This document shows positions 43,526 to 51,621 of a stretch of DNA of 64,000 nucleotides, piece after piece. The notes beneath the pieces are model-generated. The model did not search any database and was not told the origin of the DNA. It saw only the letters and a program-made list of their open reading frames with translations. Positions within the stretch are counted from its first letter, which is position 1, and each line of letters opens with the position of its first letter. The stretch is from assembly GCA_002412765.1 (NCBI GenBank), contig DHVR01000061.1, forward strand, positions 325,145 through 389,144, written 5' to 3'. The stretch is from Leptolinea sp. UBA5203 (GTDB lineage Bacteria; Chloroflexota; Anaerolineae; Anaerolineales; Anaerolineaceae). A program made the translations under genes and the position numbers.

Positions 43526-44857
43526 TTAAGGGATGACCATATCCATCCATTGCATCGGGTCCACTTGTACAGCATTAACCAATAATTCCCAATGGAGATG
43601 AGAACCCGTGGACCTACCTGTATTGCCAACGGTTCCAATGAGTTGACCTTCTTGAACAATGTCACCCGTGTTAACATCTACCGATTCTTGATGCCAATAC
43701 CCGGTGTAGATTCCCCATCCATGATCAATGACAACAGAATTACCTCTCACAAACCACTGGCCGGTATACACAACTCTGCCAGCTCCAGCCGCATAGATAT
43801 TAAGATTGGACGCACAGGTTCCAAAATCGATGCCGGTGTGAAAAGAATCATAAGGACCATTATTGTAGGAACGAATGGATCCATAAGGGGAACGGATACA
43901 TGCATCATCCACAGGGTATGAGAAAGTTCCATCCCATAGGTCCCGGTTGGTAATTTGACTGGTGATAGCCAATAACTCATCTTCTTCCGGCATGGTATTA
44001 GCTGGATCAATTAGATCCGGTTCCACAACAATGATAGGATCAGTGGAAAATCTGGTTTCACTCGCCAGCAGATTTTGAGAGAAAATCACTTGATTTCCAT
44101 CTGGAGTGATTTGGTCGAAATTTACTTCGCGAAGACCGATTTTCCCCATCGCATTAATGCCCAAAAATGCGATATATGATCCTGGCTCAAATTCAAAAGT
44201 GGGAATGCTCTTGTCTTCGATTTTCAACTCTATGGATTGACCGGGGTCAGCGTTGAATTGAAAAACACTTGTTTTCCCCTGTTTTAATGGATAGGGTGAA
44301 ATGGTCAGGTTCGTGATGGATTTTAATTCTGATGTTAATACAAGATTTCGAGATAGGGTTGATACCTCACCAGCCCAAGTATTAGGGTTTGCTCCAATAG
44401 CATTTAGGAACAGTGAATGGTAGGCAACTGGGACTTCCGCAACCGGTTCTGATGGTACTTCTTCTGCAACAGGCAGGATTATGGTTTGACCGGCGATAAT
44501 TTCGTTAGGAGAAGTAAGATGATTAATGATTCTGAATGTAGATTCATCCAATATTTGTTCTTGTAAAAGGGATTCGTAGGTATCGTTTAATTGAATGGTA
44601 TAGGGGATGAAAATACCTTTAATGCCTTCATAACCGGGGATATTGATCTGATCCCCTTCATTCAACCAATCCGGGTTTATTCCAGCATTTACACCAATAA
44701 TGTCGTCAATACTTACACCAAATTGCAGGGCTATACTGTACATCGTGTCCCCAGGTTGAACAATGTAAACAGGTAACTCGGCGTTTTGTGCCATTACAGG
44801 AGGTATGGCAGTGCAGATAAAAAGAGCGAAAATAACAATGAGGATCTTAATTTTCAT
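43526..44857 (-). CDS. Secreted LysM and M23 family metallopeptidase
   Basis: A 443-residue exported peptidoglycan hydrolase. A signal peptide covers about residues 1-24 (MKIKILIVIFALF to VMAQ). A LysM domain follows (IVQPGDTMYSIALQFGVS to INIPG, 32-75), then a second LysM-like segment (84-130). A beta-rich middle leads to a C-terminal M23 domain with zinc ligands in HTGIDFG and HLHWEL and the intervening HGWGIYTGYWH. It would cleave peptide crosslinks in the wall. I start at the ATG at 44857, which overlaps the end of the DUF192 gene by 11 nt and gives a clean signal peptide; the frame extends to 44947 without one. Confidence 0.92.
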   Translation of the reverse strand: MKIKILIVIFALFICTAIPPVMAQNAELPVYIVQPGDTMYSIALQFGVSIDDIIGVNAGINPDWLNEGDQINIPGYEGIKGIFIPYTIQLNDTYESLLQEQILDESTFRIINHLTSPNEIIAGQTIILPVAEEVPSEPVAEVPVAYHSLFLNAIGANPNTWAGEVSTLSRNLVLTSELKSITNLTISPYPLKQGKTSVFQFNADPGQSIELKIEDKSIPTFEFEPGSYIAFLGINAMGKIGLREVNFDQITPDGNQVIFSQNLLASETRFSTDPIIVVEPDLIDPANTMPEEDELLAITSQITNRDLWDGTFSYPVDDACIRSPYGSIRSYNNGPYDSFHTGIDFGTCASNLNIYAAGAGRVVYTGQWFVRGNSVVIDHGWGIYTGYWHQESVDVNTGDIVQEGQLIGTVGNTGRSTGSHLHWELLVNAVQVDPMQWMDMVIP

Positions 44858-45209
44858 AGGTAAAAGTGAGTTTCTCCCCAAGTAGAAATTCGTCAAAGAA
44901 TTTCGTGTTTGTTTCAATGACAGAGCAAGCTGGCAATGCAGACGCATACATGATATGCCATGGCATGGCTATCTTTTTGTCAACAACGATATTGTCCAAA
45001 TTGATCCAAACCACAGTAATTGGAAAGTTCATAAAAAGCATATGAATGGAGGTATTAAGAATACTTTCAGAATCGTATTGGAAAATCAATCCAGTATTGG
45101 ATGGAAGCTCTTTCCGAAACATCAACCCCATAAATTTTGACCAAAAAGATTTACAAATTTCTAAATGAATAATGCTTTCCGAATTTGTTTTGACAATCAT
45201 TTTTTGCAT
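44847..45209 (-). CDS. DUF192 family protein
   Basis: A 120-residue protein of the DUF192 family. Characteristic segments are the opening FWSKFMGLMFRKELPSNTGLIF, then S-I-H-M-L-F-M-N-F-P-I-T-V-V-W-I-N, and the ending in which ALPACSVIETNTKFFDEF places the conserved hydrophobic strand and Cys. DUF192 members are small beta proteins with no settled biochemical role, often exported; here there is no signal. It is 18 nt downstream of a response-regulator gene and overlaps the LysM-M23 gene. Confidence 0.85.
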   Translation of the reverse strand: MQKMIVKTNSESIIHLEICKSFWSKFMGLMFRKELPSNTGLIFQYDSESILNTSIHMLFMNFPITVVWINLDNIVVDKKIAMPWHIMYASALPACSVIETNTKFFDEFLLGEKLTFTYEN

Positions 45210-45227
45210 TAATTTTACCCATTATTA

Positions 45228-45614
45228 TTATTCTTCTGCCAAAACAAAAGAAATACGTTCAACAAGATCTTTGGGGTGAAACGGTTTACAGATGTAATCG
45301 TTAACTTTGGCAATCCGTAATCCTAATATTTTATCAATTTCCTGAGATTTAGCGGTGATGATGATCACTGGCGTTTGCATAAACGCCTGGTTGTGGCGAA
45401 TTCTTTGATAAATTTCCCAACCGTCTAAATCTGGTATCATTAAGTCTAGCAAAATTAAATCCGGTTCAACTTGTGCCACCAAATCTAAACCAGTTTGACC
45501 ATCCTTGGCCGAATAGACAATGAAATGGTTTTGTTCCAATATCACTCGCACAAGATCAATCATATCCGCATCATCTTCAATATAAACAATCTTCGGTTTT
45601 TTTGAAAAGATCAT
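45228..45614 (-). CDS. Stand-alone response-regulator receiver
   Basis: A 128-residue receiver without an output domain: acidic pair D14-D15, phosphoacceptor D57 (LILLDLMIPDLDGWE), Thr87 in IIITAKS and Lys110 in YICKPFHPKDL. It resembles PleD/CheY-type receivers that signal through protein contacts. No kinase is adjacent. It heads a minus-strand group with the DUF192 and LysM-M23 genes and is divergent from the NarL-type regulator gene. Confidence 0.9.
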   Translation of the reverse strand: MIFSKKPKIVYIEDDADMIDLVRVILEQNHFIVYSAKDGQTGLDLVAQVEPDLILLDLMIPDLDGWEIYQRIRHNQAFMQTPVIIITAKSQEIDKILGLRIAKVNDYICKPFHPKDLVERISFVLAEE

Positions 45615-45771
45615 TCGTCACCATCCAATAAACAATAATAAACTTTGATGATCTTTACTACGGATTAAAACAAGTTTACCACAAACTAATTATGAATAAA
45701 TTGAATAAATACCAGTGAAATACAAATTTGTACGTTGATAATCAGGTTTATTCTAGAAAAAAGTGATAAGC

Positions 45772-45799
45772 TTGACAGGTAGAAACTCTTCGATATACT
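45772..45799 (+). promoter_or_regulatory. Promoter of the NarL-type regulator
   Basis: TTGACA (45772-45777), 16-nt spacer and TATACT (45794-45799). Transcription would start near 45806, just ahead of the GGGAG ribosome site and the regulator start. Confidence 0.7.
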
Positions 45800-45823
45800 A
45801 CTTAATTATGGGAGTAAATGGCA

Positions 45824-46477
45824 ATGGTAAAACAACGAATTCTAATTGTTGACGATCATGAAGTTGTCCGACTTGGGCTGAAATCTTTGTTAGGACACCA
45901 TCCCCAGTTTGAAGTAGTTGGCGAAGCTGGAAATGCGAAAGATGCCATTGAGCTGGTTGAGAAATTATTACCCAATATTGTGCTCATGGATATCCGTATG
46001 CCAGGTGCCTCCGGGATTGATGCCTGTGAGGAAATCACCCAGCGGTTTGAAGCAGTTCGCGTTGTCATGTTAACTTCTTATGCCGAAGATGAAATGCTGT
46101 TTTCTGCCATTCGAGCCGGCGCCTCAGGATACGTCCTGAAGCAAATCGGCGGTGATGATTTAATTCGAGCCTTGGAAGCAGTAGGCAGAGGAGAAGCCCT
46201 ATTGGATAGCGCAGTGACCCAGCGTGTATTTCAAGAAGTTCGTCGAGCAGTCAAAGAGGAAGAGGCTTCTGCATTTGTTAATTTGAGCCAACAAGAGAAA
46301 CATGTTTTGATTTTGGTCTCTGAAGGAAAAACAAATCGCGAGATTGCGAAGGCTCTATTTTTGGGAGAAGGCACAGTACGTAATTATGTTAGCAGCATTC
46401 TTTCCAAATTGGGCGTATCCAATCGAGCGGAAGCTGCCGCTTATGCAGTAGAGCATAGCCTGAAAGAATATTTGTAG
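45824..46477 (+). CDS. NarL/FixJ-type response regulator
   Basis: A 217-residue two-domain regulator: N-terminal receiver with the acidic pair D10-D11, phosphoacceptor D56 (IVLMDIRMPG), MLTSYAEDE, and Lys in YVLKQIGGDDL, followed by a linker and a C-terminal LuxR-type helix-turn-helix (LSQQEKHVLILVSEGKTNREIAKAL, then VRNYVSSILSKLGVSNRAEAAAY). It should bind DNA when phosphorylated. No sensor kinase is nearby. The ATG at 45824 has better ribosome-site spacing than the one at 45818, which adds Met-Ala. A promoter and a hairpin terminator bracket the gene. Confidence 0.92.
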   Translation: MVKQRILIVDDHEVVRLGLKSLLGHHPQFEVVGEAGNAKDAIELVEKLLPNIVLMDIRMPGASGIDACEEITQRFEAVRVVMLTSYAEDEMLFSAIRAGASGYVLKQIGGDDLIRALEAVGRGEALLDSAVTQRVFQEVRRAVKEEEASAFVNLSQQEKHVLILVSEGKTNREIAKALFLGEGTVRNYVSSILSKLGVSNRAEAAAYAVEHSLKEYL

Positions 46478-46584
46478 TAATTATTTTTTGATTCTCCAAA
46501 TATCAGCTAATTAGATTGGTTTAGGGTAAAAATAGTAAGTGATTTCCACAATTATCAAACGCTTAATCAAAAATATGTAAACCT

Positions 46585-46625
46585 AAACAAATAATGTCAA
46601 GAATTCAATCTGACATTATTTGTTT
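46585..46625. terminator. Bidirectional AT-rich terminator hairpin
   Basis: AAACAAATAATGTCA pairs perfectly over 15 bp with TGACATTATTTGTTT around an 11-nt loop. It lies between the plus-strand regulator (ending at 46477) and the minus-strand dgkA gene (ending at 46714), with T-rich ends on both sides. Confidence 0.75.
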
Positions 46626-46713
46626 TTATTGCAGTTTGTTGATCGCAGAAATCATATTGGGCAAACTTTCCATAGGTCTGAATCTCTTTACAGAGAAAAT
46701 AGTTAACTTTTAA

Positions 46714-47100
46714 TTATCTCCATGTAGATAGCCAGCTCAGGATATGGGGAATAAAAACAAATAAACCGACCAGAACGGAAATGAAGGCTGTAAAAAGAAC
46801 GGCTGCGGCACCCACATCTTTGGAAATTTTTGCCAGAGGATGATAATAAGGACAATAGATGTCTACCATAATTTCTATGGCAGTATTCAAAATCTCAGCA
46901 CTGACTACTAGGCCAATAACTAAAATAATCAGTGCCCATTCAATACTTGGGGCTTTAAAAAGACCCAACAAAGCAAGTACTATCAAACTGATGCAGAAAT
47001 GGATTCGAAAATTCCTTTCTGTTTGGTAAATGTGCTTCAATCCAGAAAAGGCATTCTTGAAGGGCGGCACCCAAGTTTCCAGGACTTGTTGAAATTTCAT
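46714..47100 (-). CDS. dgkA: Diacylglycerol/undecaprenol kinase
   Basis: A 128-residue membrane kinase with three hydrophobic segments. The active-site signatures are visible: a Glu in TERNFRIH (28) and the EILNTAIE motif (69-76). Relatives phosphorylate undecaprenol or diacylglycerol, recycling wall lipid carriers or phospholipid intermediates. I start at the ATG at 47100, which overlaps the ybeY stop by 4 nt (ATGA); a frame to 47130 would add ten residues without family similarity. It follows ybeY, a common pairing in bacteria. Confidence 0.93.
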   Translation of the reverse strand: MKFQQVLETWVPPFKNAFSGLKHIYQTERNFRIHFCISLIVLALLGLFKAPSIEWALIILVIGLVVSAEILNTAIEIMVDIYCPYYHPLAKISKDVGAAAVLFTAFISVLVGLFVFIPHILSWLSTWR

Positions 47101-47561
47101 GCGGCATATCGATCCGGATTTGCTGGACAATGAAACAAATCCAACAATTCAGACTGTTCAACCCACATATCCTCTTTCTTTTCCTCGGTGTCATGATCAT
47201 AACCCAGTAAATGTAAGAAACCATGAATGATGAGGAGATGGATTTCGTCGATGGGAGTGATAGATTGTTCTTGGGATTGCTTCATTGCAGTTTCCATTGA
47301 GATGATGATATCGCCAATGTACACTGAATTGTCTTCAGGATTCACTTCCTCAACCGGGAAGGATAAAACATCGGTAGGGGAATCAACCTCCCTAAATTTT
47401 AGATTTAATTCTTGAATAGCTGTATCGTTGACAAATGCTATAGAAAAATTCGTTGGCTCAGGAATATCCAGATGGACCATCATCATTTGAATATTATTAT
47501 TTAAAGCAACTAAATCAATTACACCTTCATATTCGGGGGCAAGTTCAAAATGTACTCCCAT
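47097..47561 (-). CDS. ybeY: Endoribonuclease YbeY
   Basis: YbeY is a zinc-dependent ribonuclease for 16S rRNA 3'-end maturation and ribosome quality control. The 154-residue protein contains the metal site HGFLHLLGYDH (H113, H117, H123) and the N-terminal family segments VNDTAIQELNLKFREVDSPTDVLSF with YIGDIIIS. Its ATG directly follows the stop codon of the 7TM-HD gene, and its stop overlaps the dgkA start. The order HD-ybeY-dgkA is classical in Firmicutes and Chloroflexota genomes. Confidence 0.97.
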   Translation of the reverse strand: MGVHFELAPEYEGVIDLVALNNNIQMMMVHLDIPEPTNFSIAFVNDTAIQELNLKFREVDSPTDVLSFPVEEVNPEDNSVYIGDIIISMETAMKQSQEQSITPIDEIHLLIIHGFLHLLGYDHDTEEKKEDMWVEQSELLDLFHCPANPDRYAA

Positions 47562-49709
47562 TTAATTTTCTCCTGTATTTGTCTCATTGACAGCCTCTTT
47601 GATTTGTTTAATGGTTTGACCCACAGGCTGAAGCTTAGGATATTGAATTCTCGGATGATAGGTATTTTTTAAAGTAGAAATAAACGACTCCATAGCTAGA
47701 TGCAAATCGCGCAAGGTAAAAGTAGTGTGATCTAGCTGACCTTCCGTTTGACAAAAATCAAAAACCTTCTTTACAATGATGCGTAAATCCTCTTCACTCT
47801 TGGGGACTTCGGCTCTGGCTCTGGCTTCACAACCATCGGCTAACATAATAAGAGCGGTTTCTCTTGATCGCGGTTTGGGACCAGGGTAGCGAAAAGCATC
47901 CATATCAACCATGGAAGGATCATTATCGGCTGCCTGTACAGCTTTGCTATATTGGTATCTTGTAATTAAAGTTCCATGGTGTTCAAGCACAAAATCATGA
48001 ATTCGGTTGGGTAAGCGATGTTTTTTTACAAGATATAACCCATCATTGACATGTTGAATGATAAGTTGTGAACTGGTGATCGGATCCAACTCATCATGTG
48101 TATTGATTTCATTTCGCACCTGGTTTTCGATAAAGAACAAAGGATTGAGGGACTTCCCGGCATCGTGGAACAACGCACCAACACGGACAAGAAGGGCATC
48201 TGCCCCAATCGCCTTGGCGCCTTGCTCAGCCAAATTAGCAACTTGTAAGCTGTGTTGATAGGTACCCGGTGAATTTACCAGCATATATTGCAATAGGGGA
48301 TGATCTGGGCGAGATATTTCGAGCAACTGCATGGTGGTTGTTACGCCCAGAATTTGTGCGAAAATATACTGCAAAAGCATGGCTGCACTGGCTGAAGCAA
48401 TTCCATAAAAAAAAGATGCTGCTAAAAGCGTAAGAATACCGATGATATCGGTATTGATTTCCGCAAAACGATACCCAAGGATGATGGTAGCACCGGATAA
48501 AGAGATTAAGACGCCAGTCCATAAGAAAGTCGAAATTTTCCGTCCCTTTCCTAAGACTAACATACCAATAATTACCGGTAAAGCATAATAAATCGTCAGG
48601 CTCAGACTTTGGTCAATTCCAAAAGCCCCCAAGACAGCCAATGACAAACTAAAAATCAAGCCGATTTCTAATGTGAAAAGGCTAGCAATCGATAAACCAA
48701 AAGCAGCCACTGGAAACAAGTAGGGAATAATGGTATGGTCAGGGATAACCAGACGGATTCCATAGAGCATGATAAAAAAAGTGATTAGAACTAGCGCAAT
48801 ACTGCGATAATTTTGAAAATGGGTTGTACGGCGGTGACGAATATAATAGACAAATAAACCACTAATGAAAAGTGAAAATACTGCGGCTCCAAATATGAAT
48901 TGGGTTTCTTGTTGACGCTTTACTAATCCAAATTGTTGTAGGGCCTCCCATATCAAAGGGGATACAATTTGACCTTTTTGGATAATAGTTTCACCTGAAA
49001 CATAAACTTTCTCAACAGATGTAATGGTTTCAACAGCCTGTTGAATCGCCAGATCTGTTAGTTCCTGACTAATTACACTATTCGCCACAACAAAAGGTGA
49101 AACCAAATCGACAACTAATTCGGCTTGTGCTTGAGGTAGCGAGAGGTCTACCAAGGTGGAGATATTTCGACGAGCATCATTTAAACGATCTGAACGAATG
49201 GTCGTGCGCATGACCTGTTCAAGAACATTTAGCGTTTCTTGACTTACCGTCTGCCAACGGGATTCAGAAATACTGAGAATTCGCTGACCCAAATCCTCAT
49301 TCATGTTAAGATCCTGCATCTTTGAGAGATCTGCCAACTTCTGATCTGGAGTGGCGTAGGTATCCGCCCTTACGGAATTGATAAAGGCAATAGCTAATCG
49401 TAGTCTTTCAATTTGTCTGCGTGTTATTGCCGCATCGGCAGGGAGATAAACTCCAGCAACCCCTTGTTTGGCATTTTCCTGTGCTGAGAGGGTGAGATAA
49501 TCACTAAAATAAACCAGATCACTTGGCGCCTGTATGTCATAGGGAGAAACTTCTCCAGGGTTAATGGCATAAGAAGCAGGATGCAAAATGATGGGCAGCA
49601 ATAAAGCCACAAATAGGATTAACGTAATAATTAATCCCCAAATAATATAGACTGCAATGCGTTTATTATTGGCGATTATTAATTTCGGATTATCTCTGAC
49701 ATCAATCAT
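47562..49709 (-). CDS. 7TM-HD domain phosphohydrolase (PgpH-like)
   Basis: A 715-residue protein with an N-terminal membrane helix (about 18-42) and an extracytoplasmic 7TMR-HDED-type domain (about 55-285). About seven membrane segments follow (about 290-490), then a cytosolic HD domain. HD motifs are intact: HSLQVANLAEQGAKAIGADALLVRVGALFHDAGK, then a VLEHHGT block. PgpH of Listeria with this layout hydrolyses c-di-AMP; a similar role is likely here and would link to wall stress control. The gene sits in the ybeY-dgkA group, next to yqeY, and ends immediately before the ybeY start. Confidence 0.92.
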   Translation of the reverse strand: MIDVRDNPKLIIANNKRIAVYIIWGLIITLILFVALLLPIILHPASYAINPGEVSPYDIQAPSDLVYFSDYLTLSAQENAKQGVAGVYLPADAAITRRQIERLRLAIAFINSVRADTYATPDQKLADLSKMQDLNMNEDLGQRILSISESRWQTVSQETLNVLEQVMRTTIRSDRLNDARRNISTLVDLSLPQAQAELVVDLVSPFVVANSVISQELTDLAIQQAVETITSVEKVYVSGETIIQKGQIVSPLIWEALQQFGLVKRQQETQFIFGAAVFSLFISGLFVYYIRHRRTTHFQNYRSIALVLITFFIMLYGIRLVIPDHTIIPYLFPVAAFGLSIASLFTLEIGLIFSLSLAVLGAFGIDQSLSLTIYYALPVIIGMLVLGKGRKISTFLWTGVLISLSGATIILGYRFAEINTDIIGILTLLAASFFYGIASASAAMLLQYIFAQILGVTTTMQLLEISRPDHPLLQYMLVNSPGTYQHSLQVANLAEQGAKAIGADALLVRVGALFHDAGKSLNPLFFIENQVRNEINTHDELDPITSSQLIIQHVNDGLYLVKKHRLPNRIHDFVLEHHGTLITRYQYSKAVQAADNDPSMVDMDAFRYPGPKPRSRETALIMLADGCEARARAEVPKSEEDLRIIVKKVFDFCQTEGQLDHTTFTLRDLHLAMESFISTLKNTYHPRIQYPKLQPVGQTIKQIKEAVNETNTGEN

Positions 49710-49713
49710 AGGT

Positions 49714-50157
49714 TTATTGGAGCATTTCCCTTAAAAGTTTACTGACTAAAGCATTGGGAGCGCGTCCGCAGATTTTTTGAATCGCCAAAGGCATCAACTT
49801 TCCTAAATCTTTCTGTGAGTTTAATCCACTCTCTTCAAGGAGTTGAGCTAAAAGCGAACGAATTCCATCTTCCGATAGTTGTTCGGGAAGGTATTTTTCC
49901 AGTAGTTTGATTTCTCGTTGATTAATTTCAACGATATCCTGACGATTGCCTTTCTGAGCCTCTTCGATGGCATCCATACGGAGTTTTATCTCTTTCTGAA
50001 TTACCTTGATCAAGTCCTCATCCGTTTGCTCGACGGTGCTGTCAACCTGAGCATATTTAGCAGAGGTCATAACAGCACGGATGATATGTTTGGCGTCGAG
50101 ATCGTTAGCTTTCATCGCAGAGACTAAATTTGCTTGCAATAATTCTTTTAATTTCAT
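49714..50157 (-). CDS. yqeY: GatB/YqeY domain protein
   Basis: A 147-residue helical protein of the YqeY family, related to the C-terminal tRNA-binding domain of the amidotransferase subunit GatB. Family segments are the opening KELLQANLVSAMKANDLDAK, IQKEIKLRMDAIEEAQKGNR, ELLEKYLPEQLSEDGI and the ending with KDLGKLMPLAIQKICGRAP. It probably takes part in tRNA-related or translation functions; the exact role is unknown. It lies 13 nt downstream of comEA and 4 nt upstream of the 7TM-HD gene. Confidence 0.93.
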   Translation of the reverse strand: MKLKELLQANLVSAMKANDLDAKHIIRAVMTSAKYAQVDSTVEQTDEDLIKVIQKEIKLRMDAIEEAQKGNRQDIVEINQREIKLLEKYLPEQLSEDGIRSLLAQLLEESGLNSQKDLGKLMPLAIQKICGRAPNALVSKLLREMLQ

Positions 50158-50170
50158 GGCGTAATTTTCC

Positions 50171-50725
50171 TTAATTTACAGTAATCAGAGTCTCAATTTT
50201 ATCAAAAATAGATTGTCCAATTCCAGGGACATTTAATATATCATGAATGTTCAAAAATACCCCCTTTTGTTCTCGATAGGTAACGATATCTGCGGCTTTG
50301 GATGGACCAATGCCCGGCAAAGTTCCAAGTTGCTCAAGCGTTGCAGTATTGATATTAATAATCGCAGTTTCAGATTCTGAAAGTATCTCTGTGGAAATTC
50401 TTTCATTCTTTGCAGGAATGTACAATTTCTGACCATCCGATAATACCTGAGCTAAATTGATAGCTGTGATATCCGCATCATCCTGGAGACCGCCAGCTCT
50501 TATAACCGCATCCTGAACCCGTTCACCACTTATGAAAGAATACACTCCGGGGTTATGGACAGCACCGTCAATTTGGCATAACACAGACCCAGGTGTAGTT
50601 GTTGCGATGATAATTGGCTGACCTCGCTCTGGCAAAACAAAAAAAAGGATTGCTCCTGCCAAAAGGAATCCACTCAGTACACCTAGAATACCTGATATTA
50701 CAGTTTTCATGGTTTGGAGCCACAC
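50171..50725 (-). CDS. comEA: ComEA-like DNA-binding protein
   Basis: A 184-residue protein with an N-terminal membrane anchor (about 8-30), a SLBB-type beta domain (LCQIDGAVHNPGVYSFISGERVQD, about 48-105) and a C-terminal double helix-hairpin-helix (ININTATLEQLGTLPGIGPSKAADIVTYREQ, then INDILNVPGIG-type repeat, about 122-182). ComEA binds incoming DNA at the outer face of the membrane in natural transformation. I use the GTG at 50725, which overlaps the DUF1385 stop (TAGTG); an ATG at 50710 is a possible alternative. Other competence genes are not seen in the window. Confidence 0.9.
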   Translation of the reverse strand: MWLQTMKTVISGILGVLSGFLLAGAILFFVLPERGQPIIIATTTPGSVLCQIDGAVHNPGVYSFISGERVQDAVIRAGGLQDDADITAINLAQVLSDGQKLYIPAKNERISTEILSESETAIININTATLEQLGTLPGIGPSKAADIVTYREQKGVFLNIHDILNVPGIGQSIFDKIETLITVN

Positions 50726-51612
50726 TATCCTTGTTCTTGATTCTCCAAAGCATACATGGCATTGAATGCAGTCATGGCAATTTCAACCATGTCATCTTTG
50801 GGAGGGCGGGTAGTCAATCCCTGTAAGGCAAGATTGGGAACCATCAGCCATTGGATGAACTTGGAGTCCAAATGATTGCTCGCAAAGCGAATATATTCAT
50901 AAGCGATTCCGATGATGATGGGGAGCAGAATAATTCTTGATAACAATCGAATTAATACGGTTTGGGGTCCAACAAAGGCAAAAACCAGGACCGAGATAAT
51001 TACCAGAGTGAGTAGAAAGGATGTACCGCATCGTGGGTGAACCAGGCTGGATTCCTGGATAGATTCAACGGTCAAAGGTTTGCCGGCTTCGAAAGTGTTG
51101 ATAGTCTTATGTTCGGCTCCATGGTAACGGAATACATTTTCAATGTCCTCCATTTTGCCAACCAGCCACATGTAACCCATCACGAAGGCCAGGCGGATAA
51201 TCCCTTCCAGAACATTGCTCCACCAGGAGGAAATACCGAACCATTTTTCAAATCCCTGGCCAATCGCTGAAGGAACCAGAAAAAAAATCAATACAAAAAG
51301 TACCATGGATAAAATCAAAGTGAATACAAGCGAAGCGCCTTCAATTTTTTCATCTTCTTCGGACTGCAAATTCGCCGAAATGGTTAAATATTTAGTTCCC
51401 AGGACCATACTATCCCAGAGCAAAAGCATGCCGCGCAAAAAAGGCATTTTTCGAATGGGAGAAAGGTAGATACCCGATAGTTTCTCAGTGATTGTTTCTA
51501 TGGTGCCGTCTGGTTTGCGAAAAGATGCGGCCAGGTAACTTTTTCCACGCATCAAAACGCCTTCAATCAATGCTTGTCCACCATAAGCGGGTAATTTTAA
51601 GTTTTCAGTCAT
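50725..51612 (-). CDS. DUF1385 family membrane protein
   Basis: A 295-residue protein with four or five membrane segments. It starts with the family hallmark GGQALIEGVLMRG (11-23) and contains the block YHGAEHKTINTFEAGKPL with HPRCGTSFLL and a His/Cys-rich loop. DUF1385 is conserved in Firmicutes and Chloroflexota near prfA and comEA-type genes but lacks an assigned role; the conserved His and Cys residues suggest a metal site. It is followed at once by comEA with a 1-nt overlap. Confidence 0.88.
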   Translation of the reverse strand: MTENLKLPAYGGQALIEGVLMRGKSYLAASFRKPDGTIETITEKLSGIYLSPIRKMPFLRGMLLLWDSMVLGTKYLTISANLQSEEDEKIEGASLVFTLILSMVLFVLIFFLVPSAIGQGFEKWFGISSWWSNVLEGIIRLAFVMGYMWLVGKMEDIENVFRYHGAEHKTINTFEAGKPLTVESIQESSLVHPRCGTSFLLTLVIISVLVFAFVGPQTVLIRLLSRIILLPIIIGIAYEYIRFASNHLDSKFIQWLMVPNLALQGLTTRPPKDDMVEIAMTAFNAMYALENQEQG

Positions 51613-51621
51613 GATATTCCT

